From assembly GCA_038373865.1 (NCBI GenBank), contig JAXGGA010004508.1:23557-87556 (forward strand): DNA of 64,000 bases. Direction: 5' to 3'. A program made the translations under genes and the position numbers. A model generated the notes under the pieces. It saw only the letters and a program-made list of their open reading frames with translations. It ran no database searches and was not told where the DNA came from. Within the stretch, counting starts at the first letter, position 1. Each line of letters begins with the position of its first letter. Source of the DNA: Uloborus plumipes. Taxonomy: Eukaryota; Arthropoda; Arachnida; Araneae; Uloboridae. This document shows positions 33,678-45,899 of this stretch, one piece after another.

Positions 33678-33901
33678 TACTGCCGTGCTCAGCACAAAAT
33701 TATCTGCACTGTTAAACAGAATTGAGTTACTGTCACCAGGTTGTTCAATGCTTTATGGTCATTTGAGGATGGAAATATTTTTGAAAAAAATCTTCAAAAA
33801 TATCTTCTGAATTAAATACATGGTGACGCAAACTTTAAACTGGGCAATATCTTAGTTTGAGATCGTCTACAGATATCACTTTTGCGTTTAGCACGGCAGT
33901 A
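33678..33901. mobile_element. TA-flanked MITE with CTGCCGTGCT ends
   Basis: CTGCCGTGCT follows TA at 33678-33679, and its complement AGCACGGCAG precedes TA at 33900-33901. Flanking GCTATA/TATAGC extends the palindrome. About 220 bp and non-coding. Confidence 0.75.
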
Positions 33902-34991
33902 TAGCGCAGTACTCTTTGTTCAAAACCTTCTGGTTCCATGCTACATTCTGAGTCTCGAGTTCAGGGATAAATAAGGTATAGAAATAAGTTGCAAAAACAG
34001 TTTTCTCTTTATTTTTACACTACAGAGAAATCCCCCCTCTCAAAAAAAAAAAAAAAAAAAATACATTATAGAAAGTACGAAAGAGGGATGAACTATTAAA
34101 AGTTACATAAAATCGAGTAATTCTAAAACGTGAAAATGAAGCAGAGGCATAAACATGAGTTAAACGTTTTTGATTACGGTTTCTTTATTTTCCTGACAAC
34201 AATGTGTTGCTGACCAATTCTTCTATTAGAAGTTCCATTACTACAAGGTGTTTCTGCTAAGATGTTATGAACTCGGAGTACAGAGTGACAACTTTAGACC
34301 TTTTTAAATAATGTTTTTGGTATTCTCAAGTTCAGTTCGTAGTTACTGAGCAGATACATACGTCAGGAAGTCAACTGGGACCTAAAGTGCGGAGGTCCCA
34401 GTTGACTAAACTAATATTATGCGAAATTAACGATATGAAATTGGACGAAATGATGTTTCATGTACTTCTAACATATTTTTCAGGACTCTTTTAGGTTCTT
34501 CCAAAGAGGCTTAGTTAAAATCCTTCGGTGCCATAACTTACTTAAAAAAAATGCACGTTCAGTTTCCAGTTGCCAGCAAATCAAAAAAAAAAAAAATACT
34601 TATGAAAATTCATTTTAAATAATATCAATTTATCTGTGAAAGTGTACATATTTATTCTTAAATAAATAACTGTAAATTATAGCATTATTTGTTTAAACTA
34701 CTTGAATTTCAATAATTCATGTAAAACGTTTTAGTACATGTAGATGAGACCATCCAATTTTAATTTTCTTAAAGGGGTTCCTGAAAAATACTGCAGTTAA
34801 TAAATGCTATTTTAAAGTAAATTGTTATATTGCTGATATTACCGCCACCTACATTGTGAAATCACAACCCTTTGTATCTTTTTCGTACTTAGGAATGGTT
34901 TTGAGAAAATTTGTAAATGTAATGTATGGCATTTTGCATTGTGTGTGTGTGCGCGTGCTACAGTGAAAGACAGAAACTACTGGATACCAAA
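33902..34991. other. AT-rich sequence with one perfect hairpin
   Basis: Besides the hairpin at 34369-34407 (listed separately) no feature is seen. An A(19) run is present near 34046 and a short (GT)n near 34943. Confidence 0.4.
34369..34407. repeat. Perfect hairpin, 15-bp arms, 9-base loop
   Basis: AGTCAACTGGGACCT at 34369-34383 is the exact complement of AGGTCCCAGTTGACT at 34393-34407, with loop AAAGTGCGG. GC-rich in an AT-rich setting. The arms are too short for a typical pre-miRNA and no terminal repeats flank it. Confidence 0.8.
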
Positions 34992-35280
34992 TTTCATCTG
35001 TGATTCACCCGAAATATTTGAGCTTTCGCCGATGTCTTTAGTATGCTACTGTTGATATTCGGCAGTTAGGGAAACTAGAAAATGTCAATTTTCACCAGTG
35101 TTTCACTTAAAAAATGTGGTCTTTCTCTGATGCCTTTGGCATGCTTTTGTTATAATTCACCAGTTAATAGAGAAACTAGAGAATGTTGACTTTTACCGGA
35201 GATTCACCAGAAATATTTGGTTTTTCGTCGATGTCTTTGGTATATTACCGTTGATATTAATCAGTTAATATCAACATTAC
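34992..35280. repeat. Three diverged tandem units of about 100 bp
   Basis: Units start near 34992, 35089 and 35191 (TTTCAYC-GTG-TTCAC). Each carries a GATGYCTTTGG/AGTAT block, a TTGATATT-type block and GAAACTAGARAATGT. Clearly related but well diverged. Confidence 0.75.
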
Positions 35281-37331
35281 CAGATTTCGGACTTTCACAG
35301 TTAAGGAAGATACCGCACAAACACCCACAAAATAGTTCTATTTATGGAGAAGTAATCTTGTGTGCTTTTAAAAACGGTAACATTTTTGGCAGTATTTAGC
35401 ACATACGTATAATAATATTTTGTTGATGTAAGGAAAAATATCAAAGCCCGCTGGTTCGTGAAAAAACAGAGGTATAGTATGCAAAAACTCTGGTGAAAAA
35501 AATAGACTCGAAATTTATGTAATCCCACACAATGTCTATCAAAGGTCCAGTTTTTTTTCAAGTCACGTGGTGTATAAGTTTACTCTTAGTACATTAATGA
35601 TGCCACAGCGAAAGAAGAAAACAAAATGAAAAATAATAGTATGTCTGATGGCTTCCAGTAAAAACGATTAATTTAAAGTCAGAAGTTTTCCGTGACAAAG
35701 ACGAATGGGGAATTTCGTTCGCCCCCTATTATTTTTTTTCTTTATTTCTATTATCATCTTCCCCAGAGGAAGACAATGAAAAAAAAAAAAAAAAAGAAAA
35801 AAAACTGGATAGATGAATGAAGGTGTGAAATTGGAAGAATTATCCGGGATCGAAATTGTTCAGTCTTCTGTAAAAAGAACTCCTTCCAGCGGTTTGTTAG
35901 GATGTAACTTATAGGAACTGTCATGTATCTGTGAGGAGTAATCCTAAAATATACTTTATTTTGTCACATTCGCTTTTTTGTATTCATAAAAGCAGATAAG
36001 TTTTAAGAAGTAATACTTTTCTTTGTGATTAGTATTCACAACAGTTACAATAATATTTCCGAAAAGTTTGTCATCTTACGAAATTTTGCTTTTGATGTGT
36101 GATCAGAAAATTAACTTATAATGATACTATAACTGCGATTGGCATTTTTTAATCAGCTACATTATTTTTTGAACATAAGCATGCATTTATTAGTGTGTCT
36201 ATAAAAAACGTGATTACGGAACTAATTAAATTGGATGTTACTGTTGCTTAGAAATTTAATAATAACCTTTATGAGCTCTGCCGTAATATTTCGATTGCAA
36301 ACTTATTCTACTACATTGGTATGATTATTGTTCTTGTTGCATGATCTTGTTGCTTTCTGCCTGAACAGGATAACTAAACATTAATATCTACAAAAAAAAA
36401 AAAAAAATACGTTTAAGTCCAAATTAAAAGTTCTTTAAAAATTCTTCAAATTTTGTACTTCATGGTAATTTTTAGTTATTTTTATAAAAATCAATTGCAG
36501 AACAAGCAATATACTTTTGTCTGAAAATATTTGGATGTAGGTTAAAATAACATTATTTTGGCAACTTAAAGCAACTAAAGCATCAAAGTCCTTTTTCTGA
36601 TAAGAGTTAATCTACAGTTTGAAGTCAACAACGTCTCAACTTAACCGGATGTGAAATACACATGTTTCTATCTTGTGTTTACACCAAACGGATTTTATTA
36701 CTAGATGGCAATAGGACCCTTGATTTCGAGGAAAATTAAATCGTTGAGACAAAACAATTTTAACGATTGATTTGTTTGAAAACAACAATATTGCTTCCGG
36801 TCTCCCGAATAAAATTTGTAAATTTTGATTCCTCTTCAGTTCTACTTTTCAGAAGCTATTAGTACGTTTTTGAGCGACGCCCTTATTTTTACGATACAAG
36901 AACTGATTATTGGTGTATTTTGTATTTTTATTTGAAAAAAAGTCACCGACATTGAAACATATATTATTCAATTTCCTAATCCCAGCATTTCCTAATCCAG
37001 CACAAGAAAACTGCACATAGTTCTTTCGTAATAAACAATTAATTGAACAGTAGGAAACATGCATTACCAAAACCCTTTTGGTTCCACAAGAAAACAGATA
37101 TTTTTTAGTGGTTTTAGATCTATAAATAAGTTTGTTTTCACCAGTAGAAAATCCCGTATGCCTACTTTGAAGTATGGCTTTTACTTGTCCATGCGTATCT
37201 ATCAGAGTTTCACCGCCTGTACATTTTTGTTTGGCTTTTTTTTTTTTTGGAAACCACAATATTTTTTCTCCTTGACTTCTCGAAGGGCTGATATTCTATT
37301 TTTAAAGAAAAGTATTGTATTTGTTTGCAAA
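35281..37331. other. AT-rich sequence without recognised features
   Basis: A(17) at about 35780 and A(16) near 36392. The minus ORF at 36849-37259 (136 codons) and the overlapping plus ORF at 37059-37349 show no domain, are Lys/Asn- or Phe-rich, and lack splice support. Confidence 0.4.
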
Positions 37332-37600
37332 TGCATTCAGCAGAGGTAGTATATTACACAGCATTGTATACATATAAATCTCTTTATGTAAAGAAGTTCT
37401 TGATTTCAAAGATGCTCGTTATGGTCGGAAATAATTGCATGAAAAGATTTTTCATTTCGGGAACAGGTAGAAAAGTATTATTCGTTTGAAAATGCCCTTA
37501 GCAGAGGTAGTACAATGAACAGCAATTTATATTTGCAAGTCTCTTAAAAGAAAGGAATTCTTGAAAACCCAGAGTGGGGAAATATTTGCAAAGATATTTG
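37332..37600. repeat. Diverged tandem duplication, about 161-bp period
   Basis: TGCATTCAGCAGAGGTAGTA at 37332 and TGCCCTTAGCAGAGGTAGTA at 37493 begin two related units. Later words (ACAGCA, TATATAAAT/TATATTTGC, AAAGAAGTTCTTG/AAAGGAATTCTTG) keep the same order. Confidence 0.7.
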
Positions 37601-38076
37601 CAATTTGCGGGAATAATTACTAAACAATATTTCTTATTTAGGAAGCAAAAATATGTACGTATATATATAAAAAAATCTTCTGACAGGTCAAAATTTTCTT
37701 AATCAAAGATTTCAGCCAAGTTTTGAAAAACATTGTCTTTTACTTTTTGAAATTCTCTTTTTTTAAAATTTCATTCTATTGAATTTTTTATGCTCTATAG
37801 TTGATTGCTCTGTGTTATGAAAAATTATAATTTTGTATAAATTTCAGTCTATCTTTTTAGATTTTTTACCCGTACTAAAATATCATACAAAATGAACACT
37901 TGTATATCATAATAATTTAAAATATACTCAGAAATATATGAAATAATCATCGAAAAAAAATCATGTTCGGACTATGCGTGGTTGCAATACTAAACAAATG
38001 ATAGTTAAAAACAAATGTCAATCAAAATTCAATTCATTTTAAAGCAGACAAAATACAATTAAAAAAATATTCTAAA

Positions 38077-38739
38077 TTAAGGCTACAATGGACAAAAAAA
38101 GCCTTTTTTCAATTATTGATATATATGTCTAAAACTTTTTGTGCTTGTATTATTGCATAGTTACTACATCTAAAATCATAAAAAAAACAAATTGGTGCAA
38201 AAACAATACACATTTTTTTGAAATTTAAAATTAAAAATATTTTTTTTACAAATTTCAAAATGCTCCGTGCTTCACATTTTTTTTTTCAAACTTAGAATTT
38301 TCACTTAATTTCCAATCATTAGGCATGATTGCACAAATCAATGCATTACATGAAATGTTTTATGAGATAGTTTATAAAAGATGGCTGAAAATGAAAATTT
38401 TCAGCTAAAAAATTCATATAGATATTCATTTTCAGCCATCTTTTATAAACTATCACATAAAACATTGCATGTAATGCATAGATTTATGCACTCATGTCTA
38501 ATTAAGTGGAAATTAAGTGGAAATTCAAAGTTTGAAGACAAATTTTGACGCATGGAGCATTTTGAAATTTTGCTAAAAAATTTTTTAATTTTAAATTTCA
38601 AAAAAAGTATTCATTGTTTTTGCATCAATTTTTTAATGCTTTTAGATGTAGTAAATATACAGTAATACAAGCACACAAAGTTTTAGACAACAGATCAATA
38701 ATTGAAAAAAAGGCTTTTTTTAATCCACTGTAGCCTTAG
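38077..38739. mobile_element. Long foldback (inverted-repeat) element, about 655 bp
   Basis: GGCTACAATGGACAAAAAAAG at 38081 reads back as GGCTACAGTGGATTAAAAAA from 38735. Matching arms of about 310 bases meet near 38410 around GCTGAAAATG/CATTTTCAGC. TTAA precedes the left end and TTAG follows the right, compatible with a TTAA target duplication having one change. No ORF. The transcript would form a long double-stranded hairpin. Confidence 0.85.
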
Positions 38740-39160
38740 TGCGTTTAAATATTTCTGGTATAAGGAATTCTTTGAAGGGCAATTACTCACAATTATTAGC
38801 GTTTAAAACTGAATAATATTTCAAAAATGTACGGAAATAAAATTATAAGTACAATCAACCAGAGCGATAGTTACAATAAAAATAAATAAATGAATAAGCA
38901 GCTTGTTTTTGAAGCAGTGAATTTTCTGCAATATTTTCAAGCAATTGTATTGAATCACGTGACTCACTATCTACCAATCTTTAAACGAACAGAAAGCCAC
39001 CTAGGATTGAAATCCGAAAGAAACTTTGATTTCGTGAAAATTCTTTTTTGTTCAAACAAATCCTGTTTTATCTAACTACTATGCATCTACTTTGATTCGA
39101 AAGTCGAGCAACTACGTGTTACTAAAGCAAATGACGGACAAACTAGTAGCTGATTCGAAC

Positions 39161-39500
39161 GATAAATGTTTACGGACATTATAAGGAGGAACAAAAGTCA
39201 TTTTTGCGTTTTTGGAGAATATGTATTTTAATTCTGAACCATTATTTAAAATTGTCCCTTGTTTTTCTCTGATATTGTTTTTTACTTTCCACAATTTAAA
39301 AAAAGTGCATCATTAAAATTTAATTTCATGCTCGATAAATATTTGAGGACATTATAAGGAAGAACAAAAGACATTTTTGAGTTTTTCGAAAATGTGTATT
39401 TTAATTCTAAACGAGTATTTAACACTTTCTCTTGTTTTTGCCTGAAATTGTTACTTTTGACAATTTTAAAAAAATGCATCATTAAAACTTAATTTCATAC
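39161..39500. repeat. Diverged tandem duplication, 173-bp period
   Basis: GATAAATGTTTACGGACATT at 39161 and GATAAATATTTGAGGACATT at 39334 start two units. Both carry AAGGA-GAACAAAAG, TGTATTTTAATTCT, CTTGTTTTT and TGCATCATTAAAA in order. Minus-strand ORFs in the two units are similar because of the duplication and show no domain. Confidence 0.8.
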
Positions 39501-40759
39501 TATTTACATCTGAATAAATTCTACTACATTTACTGCAGTCAACATTACTTCCAAATCTAACATTTTTACATTTTATCGAGATATTCTAACGCTCTATCCT
39601 GACTCAGCCATTTGATAGACTACCGGCACTTTTGCTTAGTAAAGTATTGCTCAAGAGAAAATGGCGCCGGTGGAAAAAAAAAAAAAAAAAACGACAAAGA
39701 AAGAAAATGCCCCATTTTGCAATTAAGTTCCGATAAAGAGTAATGATCAGGGCTGTCAACCTGCCTGTCATTCTTCACTGTTCCTTCCTCCATATTTTAC
39801 AGTTTTCGAGGGCCTTTCTCGACAGCCGAGTTTGTGCTGTGGTTGTGGAACATCTTTTTTTGATGAAACAGCTGCAGAGAAGTCGATATCAATCACCAAA
39901 TAATCGCTATTAAGCACAGGTGACAGTTACAGTGAGGGAATGCGGAGTGGTAAGAATTCGTTGCCAAGTGAAGCTTTGGAAGGAAAGTTAAAGGGATCGG
40001 TTCATTTGCTTATCTCGCTCTTATACAGAAGTTTTTGAATATGGAGTGTTGAATTCATGGACTTTTCGACAAAAATTAATTGTGATGTCATTAAATGCTT
40101 CTTTTTCTTGGCTTATTTTATTTATTTATTATATTGATGAAGAATGGATTCACACTACGGAGAGAAAGGTTTACATAATTTTCTCTTGAGAAGAATATTA
40201 AAAAAATCGTAAATAACTTCAGGAAAACAAAATAATGCAATCGAATGAATCTCTATGTTGATTGTCATACCATATCTAGTAAAAAATATTTTCCTGTGTT
40301 TAATACTGCTTGAATGAATAAACTATACAAGGAAGAAAAATCCATTCAATTTACTCAGTTACTGAACCAACTCAGTTTTTATAATTTAGAAAACAAACTC
40401 ATTTTTTACAAAATAATAACAGTTTTTTGCTATTTTGGGGGGGGGGGGCTGAAATTGAGTTTTTTTTGTAGTTTGACTTGGAAACTTTCTTTCGTGATTC
40501 ACAGCACATTGTAATGCACAACTTGTTGATGATTGATTATTAATCAGTGGTGGTTGCACTTTCTTTGAAAAGAATATCTTGCAGATATTTTTGAAATTCT
40601 TAAATGTTACTTAAGGAAATGTTAATAACTCTGTCTCACTCATTGCATTTTCGCGGGCAATATCAGTAATACCCTAAATTTCTCTATTGCAAATATTTCT
40701 CTTTGTGAGTACTAAAATTATAAAATGAAAAATGAATGTAACACTAACATTGCTGTTTC
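39501..40759. other. AT-rich sequence without recognised features
   Basis: Holds A(18) near 39675 and G(10) near 40438. No gene or paired repeat was seen. Confidence 0.4.
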
Positions 40760-40761
40760 AA

Positions 40762-41083
40762 AATAATAATAATAATAACAATAAAAATTATAATAATAAT
40801 GATAACAGTAATAATAATGATAATAATAATGATAACAATAAAAATTACAATAATAATGATAACAGTAATAATAATGATAACAGTAATAATAATGATAACA
40901 GTAATAATAATGATAATAATAATGATGATAATAATAATAATTATAATAATAATCATAACAATAATAATAATGATAATAATAATCATAACAATAATAATAA
41001 TCATAACAATAATAATAATAATCATAATAATAATAATGATAATAATAATCATAACAATAATAATAATAATAATAATAATTTCA
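40762..41083. repeat. Trinucleotide microsatellite (AAT with AAC, GAT, CAT, AGT variants)
   Basis: About 320 bases of AAT-type repeats with higher-order units such as AATAATAATGATAACAGT. It is open in three frames, giving poly-Asn or poly-Ile translations that are repeat artefacts rather than genes. Confidence 0.95.
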
Positions 41084-42961
41084 GGAATTCGAAACGAAGT
41101 ACTTATCAGGTATGATTTATGTTTCATTTTCATAGACAAATGATTTAAAATGAACAATACTTTTTAAAAACTGAAAAAGAAGTTAAAAAGAAGAGACATG
41201 CTCATAAATAATTGGGATTGTTAGAAGAAGTAAATAAATTAATACTATTCTGTATCTTTTTTTGTCGAGCTGCGCATTATAAGCATTTAAAAAATATTTT
41301 CTTTCGTAGTCTCTTGTCTGTTTCGGGAATTCAATAAAAAGAAAAAACATTTTATTTTCTCCAATAAAGGAAACTTTTTTGTTGTTGAAGCATTTCCTTC
41401 ACAAAAGCAGTCTGCCGATTAGCAGTTCCTAATTCTTTCTTGATTGGTCATTCAGCACTTTATATGAAGTCAGCAAGTCTTTTGCAATGCTTTCTTTCAC
41501 TGTAACTGTATCCGTATCGATAGCAGAACGAAAAGTTTTCTGATTGGAGCGCCAAGAAAGGAGTTAATGAATCTAACGAAAATATTACTTCTCTCTTGAA
41601 ACTGACTGCTCAGTTTGCTTTTGATTTCGGTGAATTGTTCGCCATTAGATATCTTTATTTTGTTGCTCGGAAGATTCGACAGCAAAGAACTCGATGCGTT
41701 TCCAGAAGTTACACAATTCGCTGACGAGTTCTAAAGGCAATAAATCTTTTCATATGAAACTGAGAGAAGACAGAAGGTAACGAAAGTAGGTTCGCCTCAT
41801 TAATTGTTCATTTGTTTCAGAAATGTATTTATTGGATTTTAAAATGTAGATTTTATGATTCGGAGTATTTCTGAAATGTTATGCGAAAACAAAGATCTAA
41901 AACAAAAATATGTTCGCAATTTTTCAATTAATTTTAACAAAATGGTTCTAAAAAAGCTTTTTAAACATTCTTTATCGCATTTTAAACTTTTAATCATTTT
42001 ATTTATAAATCTTCGAAAAAAAAATTACTATTTTTGTGATAAGTTGTGCATAAGTGTTTCGTATGTAGTTACAAAAGAAATTTATGTTTTGAGTTTTCGC
42101 ATTTATGTGAGAACATTTATAAATAACAACAATATAATTACATTTTTTAATTAATTATTTCTCATGGGCACTTGCAGCAACGTTAATGTAATTGTGCAAT
42201 TTCACATGATAAGAGCACAGGTACTTTCAGCTATAGGAAAATTTGGAGTCAAAGTTTTCGAATGGTAATGGCATTCGCCGATAGTGTTTCCACATGAAAG
42301 ATTAATTGTAAGTGTCTGGAAAATACTATAAGTCAACAAATGGCAAGGAGTCACTGAGTATTAGTAGCCCCATTAGAATAAACAATACCGGCAGAACTTT
42401 ATAAGTTAATTCGTAGTCCAAGAGCTTGGGGTCACCACCTTACGGCATTTTAAGAAACTAGATAAAGAGATAAAACATTTTAATTTTTGCAGACATAGCA
42501 GACGTCGCACTGGAAAGATGCACGTGAGTCGGTGTTTGTTTTACCTCTCTCAGCAGCCATTAGCAAGAGACAGCACTGCCTCTTTTATACATTTGAATAA
42601 CGAATATGCATGTTTTTTAAATTTGCTTTGTAGGAAAAATCTCTATTACGACGAAGCTAGTGGAAATTGAGCTAATATGTTTAAAAATAAATGAAAATAA
42701 TGTATCTAACATTTTAAGATTGAAACTAAGGAAGGAAAAAGAAGTAAAGTTTATAAATAAAACATTAAAGCATCTTCTAAACTTCAATTTTCCCTCTGAA
42801 CTTCCGTTTTTACATTTTGTTTTTCGACGGCACTCCACGATATTATGAAAAAATCTACCCGCCATATCACGCTAGGAAGGGAGATATGGATAAAAAGGTA
42901 AATTCTGTGTTTCTTGACGAAAACTAAACGTGAGAAAATCTCGAGTTACGCAACTCGAAAT
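41084..42961. other. AT-rich sequence without recognised features
   Basis: ORFs at 41497-41685, 41855-42154 and 42617-42865 show no family. No splice-supported exon was found. Confidence 0.4.
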
Positions 42962-43041
42962 GAATTATGCATGATTAAGAAACTTCTCAAAATGCTGCTT
43001 TTCTTCGAAGAACAGCGAAAGAAAGAGGTTAATCGTATTCA
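42959..43041. promoter_or_regulatory. Two-block module TTATGCATGATTAA / GGTTAATC, copy 1
   Basis: GAATTATGCATGATTAAG at 42962 is followed 63 bases later by GAGGTTAATCGTATTC (43025). Copies occur at 49706 and 56320. The first block resembles a POU/octamer plus homeodomain site, and GGTTAATC resembles a K50 homeodomain or HNF1 half site. Binding is inference from motif form. Confidence 0.45.
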
Positions 43042-43439
43042 TTGTTTAGAGCGAAGGAACGAATTTTGTGAGCAAATTTTTCATTGAGACGCTTACTAGG
43101 TTTTTACTTGATCAGAGACGGTGCTGCGGATCTTAGACATACTGCATTACAATTTTGTGCTATGAAGAATTGCTTGCTTAAGCCGTTGATATCAGAAATA
43201 TTTTTGAAAAATGCTAACAAAAGTTTCAACACAAATGAATGTACCTTTAATGAGAAAAAAAATGTAAATAAACTTGATGATTTAAGTTTAGAATAAGCAA
43301 TTGAGCGGAAAAACAACAATACAAACCACCTATAAAAAAAAGAAAAACCACACTGATTTTTAAAAAACGTAATAACATCTACTTCTATGAATTAGATTGC
43401 TGCAATTGAGATCAATGAAGTGAACTATAACTACTGTAT

Positions 43440-43499
43440 ATGAGAGAGAGAGAGAGAGAAAGAAAAGAAAAGAGAAAGAGAAAGAGAAAGAGAAAGAGA

Positions 43500-43566
<67 letters not shown>

Positions 43567-43584
43567 AGAGGAGAGAGAGAGAGA

Positions 43585-43674
<90 letters not shown>
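43440..43674. repeat. GA/AG dinucleotide microsatellite, about 235 bp
   Basis: An almost pure AG repeat with interruptions (AAAG, GATG, GATA). Long RE/KE and SL open frames on the two strands are artefacts of the repeat. Confidence 0.97.
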
Positions 43675-43675
<1 letters not shown>

Positions 43676-45378
43676 CTCAAAAAGTAACACTCGAGAGAGC
43701 ATAGTAAAACATTTCGTTTTTGGCGTATAACTGTTTTACTCTCGTCTCTCCAATGTAGATATATAATAGCTTAAAATCCACGAACATTAAAAAAAAAGTC
43801 GCCAAATTTAGCGAGCTTCAGTGAGAAATAGAAAACATCTTTCACATGCTTTACAGATGGATGTCTGCAACATTCAGACAATGAAGTCGTATGGCACTTT
43901 CTATCTCTCGCAAAGTCTTTAAACATGAAAAACTTTCTTACAGATATGGCAGACTTTAAGACCTTAGATCTTGATGATGAGTAGACTAGCACAAATAATT
44001 TATGCATTAAAAAAAAAAAAAAGAAAAAAATCATTATGGTTCAATGCTTTCTCAATGGAGACCTTTTTCACTTTCCTTCAATATCACACAAGTTTTGTGG
44101 TTGGTTAGTAAGCTTTATAAATTGAGCTATACGAGAGTCGTTGCTGATTTTTTAAAATAAATTCTTCCCGAGATAACACCTATCACGAGATCGCATAATG
44201 CCTTATGGAGAGAAAAAGGACAAGAAAGTTATGTAAAAACACAATTTTAGTCCGTTATTAACATGGGTGTAGTCATCAGCTAAAGAACTAGCATATAAAA
44301 AAATAATAAAGTGCAGGACCACCAAACAACTTCGATGAATAGGCAGTTTCAGCACCAAGATCGTTCCATGCCGAAATGGCGCCAGTTAAAATTCCTTGCT
44401 GTCATTTTAAATGACTCGCAACCATCAAGGTTTGCAGGCATTTAACACTTTTAAGTTCTAGTCGTAAAATGCTAGTAGTGCCAAGGGAAAGAAATGTAGC
44501 AACCGAATAAAAATTTTGTATTCAATTATATTTATTTAGTTAACGAATTTACGCTAGCGTGGGCAAGTAAACCGGAATATCTACAACGAGATCCTGACAC
44601 ATTTGTAGAAATGAGTTTTTGATTACCCACAAACACTTTTTAATATTGGAAGAATAGTTGAAGTTCTTAAGTTATTATTTTTAGAGAAAACTAACTAACC
44701 AAGTTTGTACCAGGAAGCTACAGTAAATAAGATGACAAAAGTATAAAATACCGACTACTTTATGCATGTATAGGGCATTTATACACTTCTACAAGAATTC
44801 GCATACGCAAGTGAGAAGATGACGTTCAAAAAGAATTTAATTAAGCCACCTTGAAGTATAAGCAAAAACTTGATGCAGTATTAACACGAAAGAGAAGCAA
44901 ATATTTATTTTAGTTAAAGTAATATATATATTTTTTAATTTCTTCGAAAAGATTCTTAATATTTAGTTACTTAACTTAATATGCTGGCGTAAATAACTTT
45001 TCTTTGACTATTTAGGAAAAAATTCCATTTGATTGGGCTTGCAAGGGAGTAAACCCTTTTTGTACGGTAAAACTACGTTTTCTACTTACTATACTACTAA
45101 AGTAAGCTAAAATTTTAGCAGTGAAACTCTTTCTCACAGCTTATGCACAACACAAAAGAAGAAGTGAAAAAAATTACCACAATCATGACCTATGCCAAAG
45201 GGTCATGTGATTTATAAAGCAGCTCTGTGACTGGCCATGCTTTGGAATAATTCCTTTTTGTGTAATCTGTGAAATGGATTACGCTCTGTTTGAATAAAAT
45301 TTATTTTCTTTTTGCGTTTTTAAGTGGAAATAATTTCTTTTGATCTGTACAAATAATTTTAAATTGCTGCTTTTAAGC
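43675..45378. other. AT-rich sequence without recognised features
   Basis: No exon, RNA gene or TIR pair was recognised; the ORF at 43771-44034 has no domain. Confidence 0.4.
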
Positions 45379-45506
45379 TTGTGTTCGAATAGCGCTACAG
45401 GTTAACTGATCGTAAATGAAAAGACATTACGGGCACTCAGAGCACTAACCTGTGACGTCATCAATTAACCAGCAGGGATAACCGGTAGATCTATTCGAAC
45501 ACAAGG
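45379..45506. mobile_element. Short MITE with CTTGTGTTCGAATAG ends and a CRE palindrome
   Basis: CTTGTGTTCGAATAGCGCTAC at the left and CTATTCGAACACAAG at the right are inverted repeats around about 90 bases. TGACGTCA lies at 45453-45460. The target duplication is not obvious. Confidence 0.75.
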
Positions 45507-45899
45507 TAAGTGGTTAAAGAATTAAAGGCTGGTGAAAGAACTGGTAGAAATAAGCTTTAGCTCCGTTTTTGATCTTTTGCAATTAAATTCGCGTTAAACA
45601 TTGTTGACTCATATACGCACAACATAGATAAAGACATACAGACATATATAAAACCTTATTCTAAAAAGAACAGAGTAATACACGCAGGACAATCTTGTTA
45701 CAGAGATGAACAAAATGATGAAGTATTCACTTCAACGAAATAAATACTCAGTCCAGATTTACTTGTCCAACACAGCATTGCTTCAATTTCATTACAACTG
45801 AATTATCGCTACAATGAATAAAACTTGAAATCTTTCGACGTTAGCTGTAACGGGTTTTATTTTACCTAAGGTGCACCAATAATAAAATAAAATTTTATA

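Noticed and set aside
36849..37259. 136-codon minus ORF as a gene
   Set aside because: No domain, Lys/Asn-rich from A/T tracts, no splice support, and it overlaps an equally open plus ORF.
40732..41157. Long ORFs of poly-Asn and poly-Ile in three frames
   Set aside because: They are translations of an AAT-type microsatellite; all frames are open because the repeat lacks stops.
43360..43730. RE-rich and SL-rich ORFs
   Set aside because: Artefacts of the GA microsatellite.
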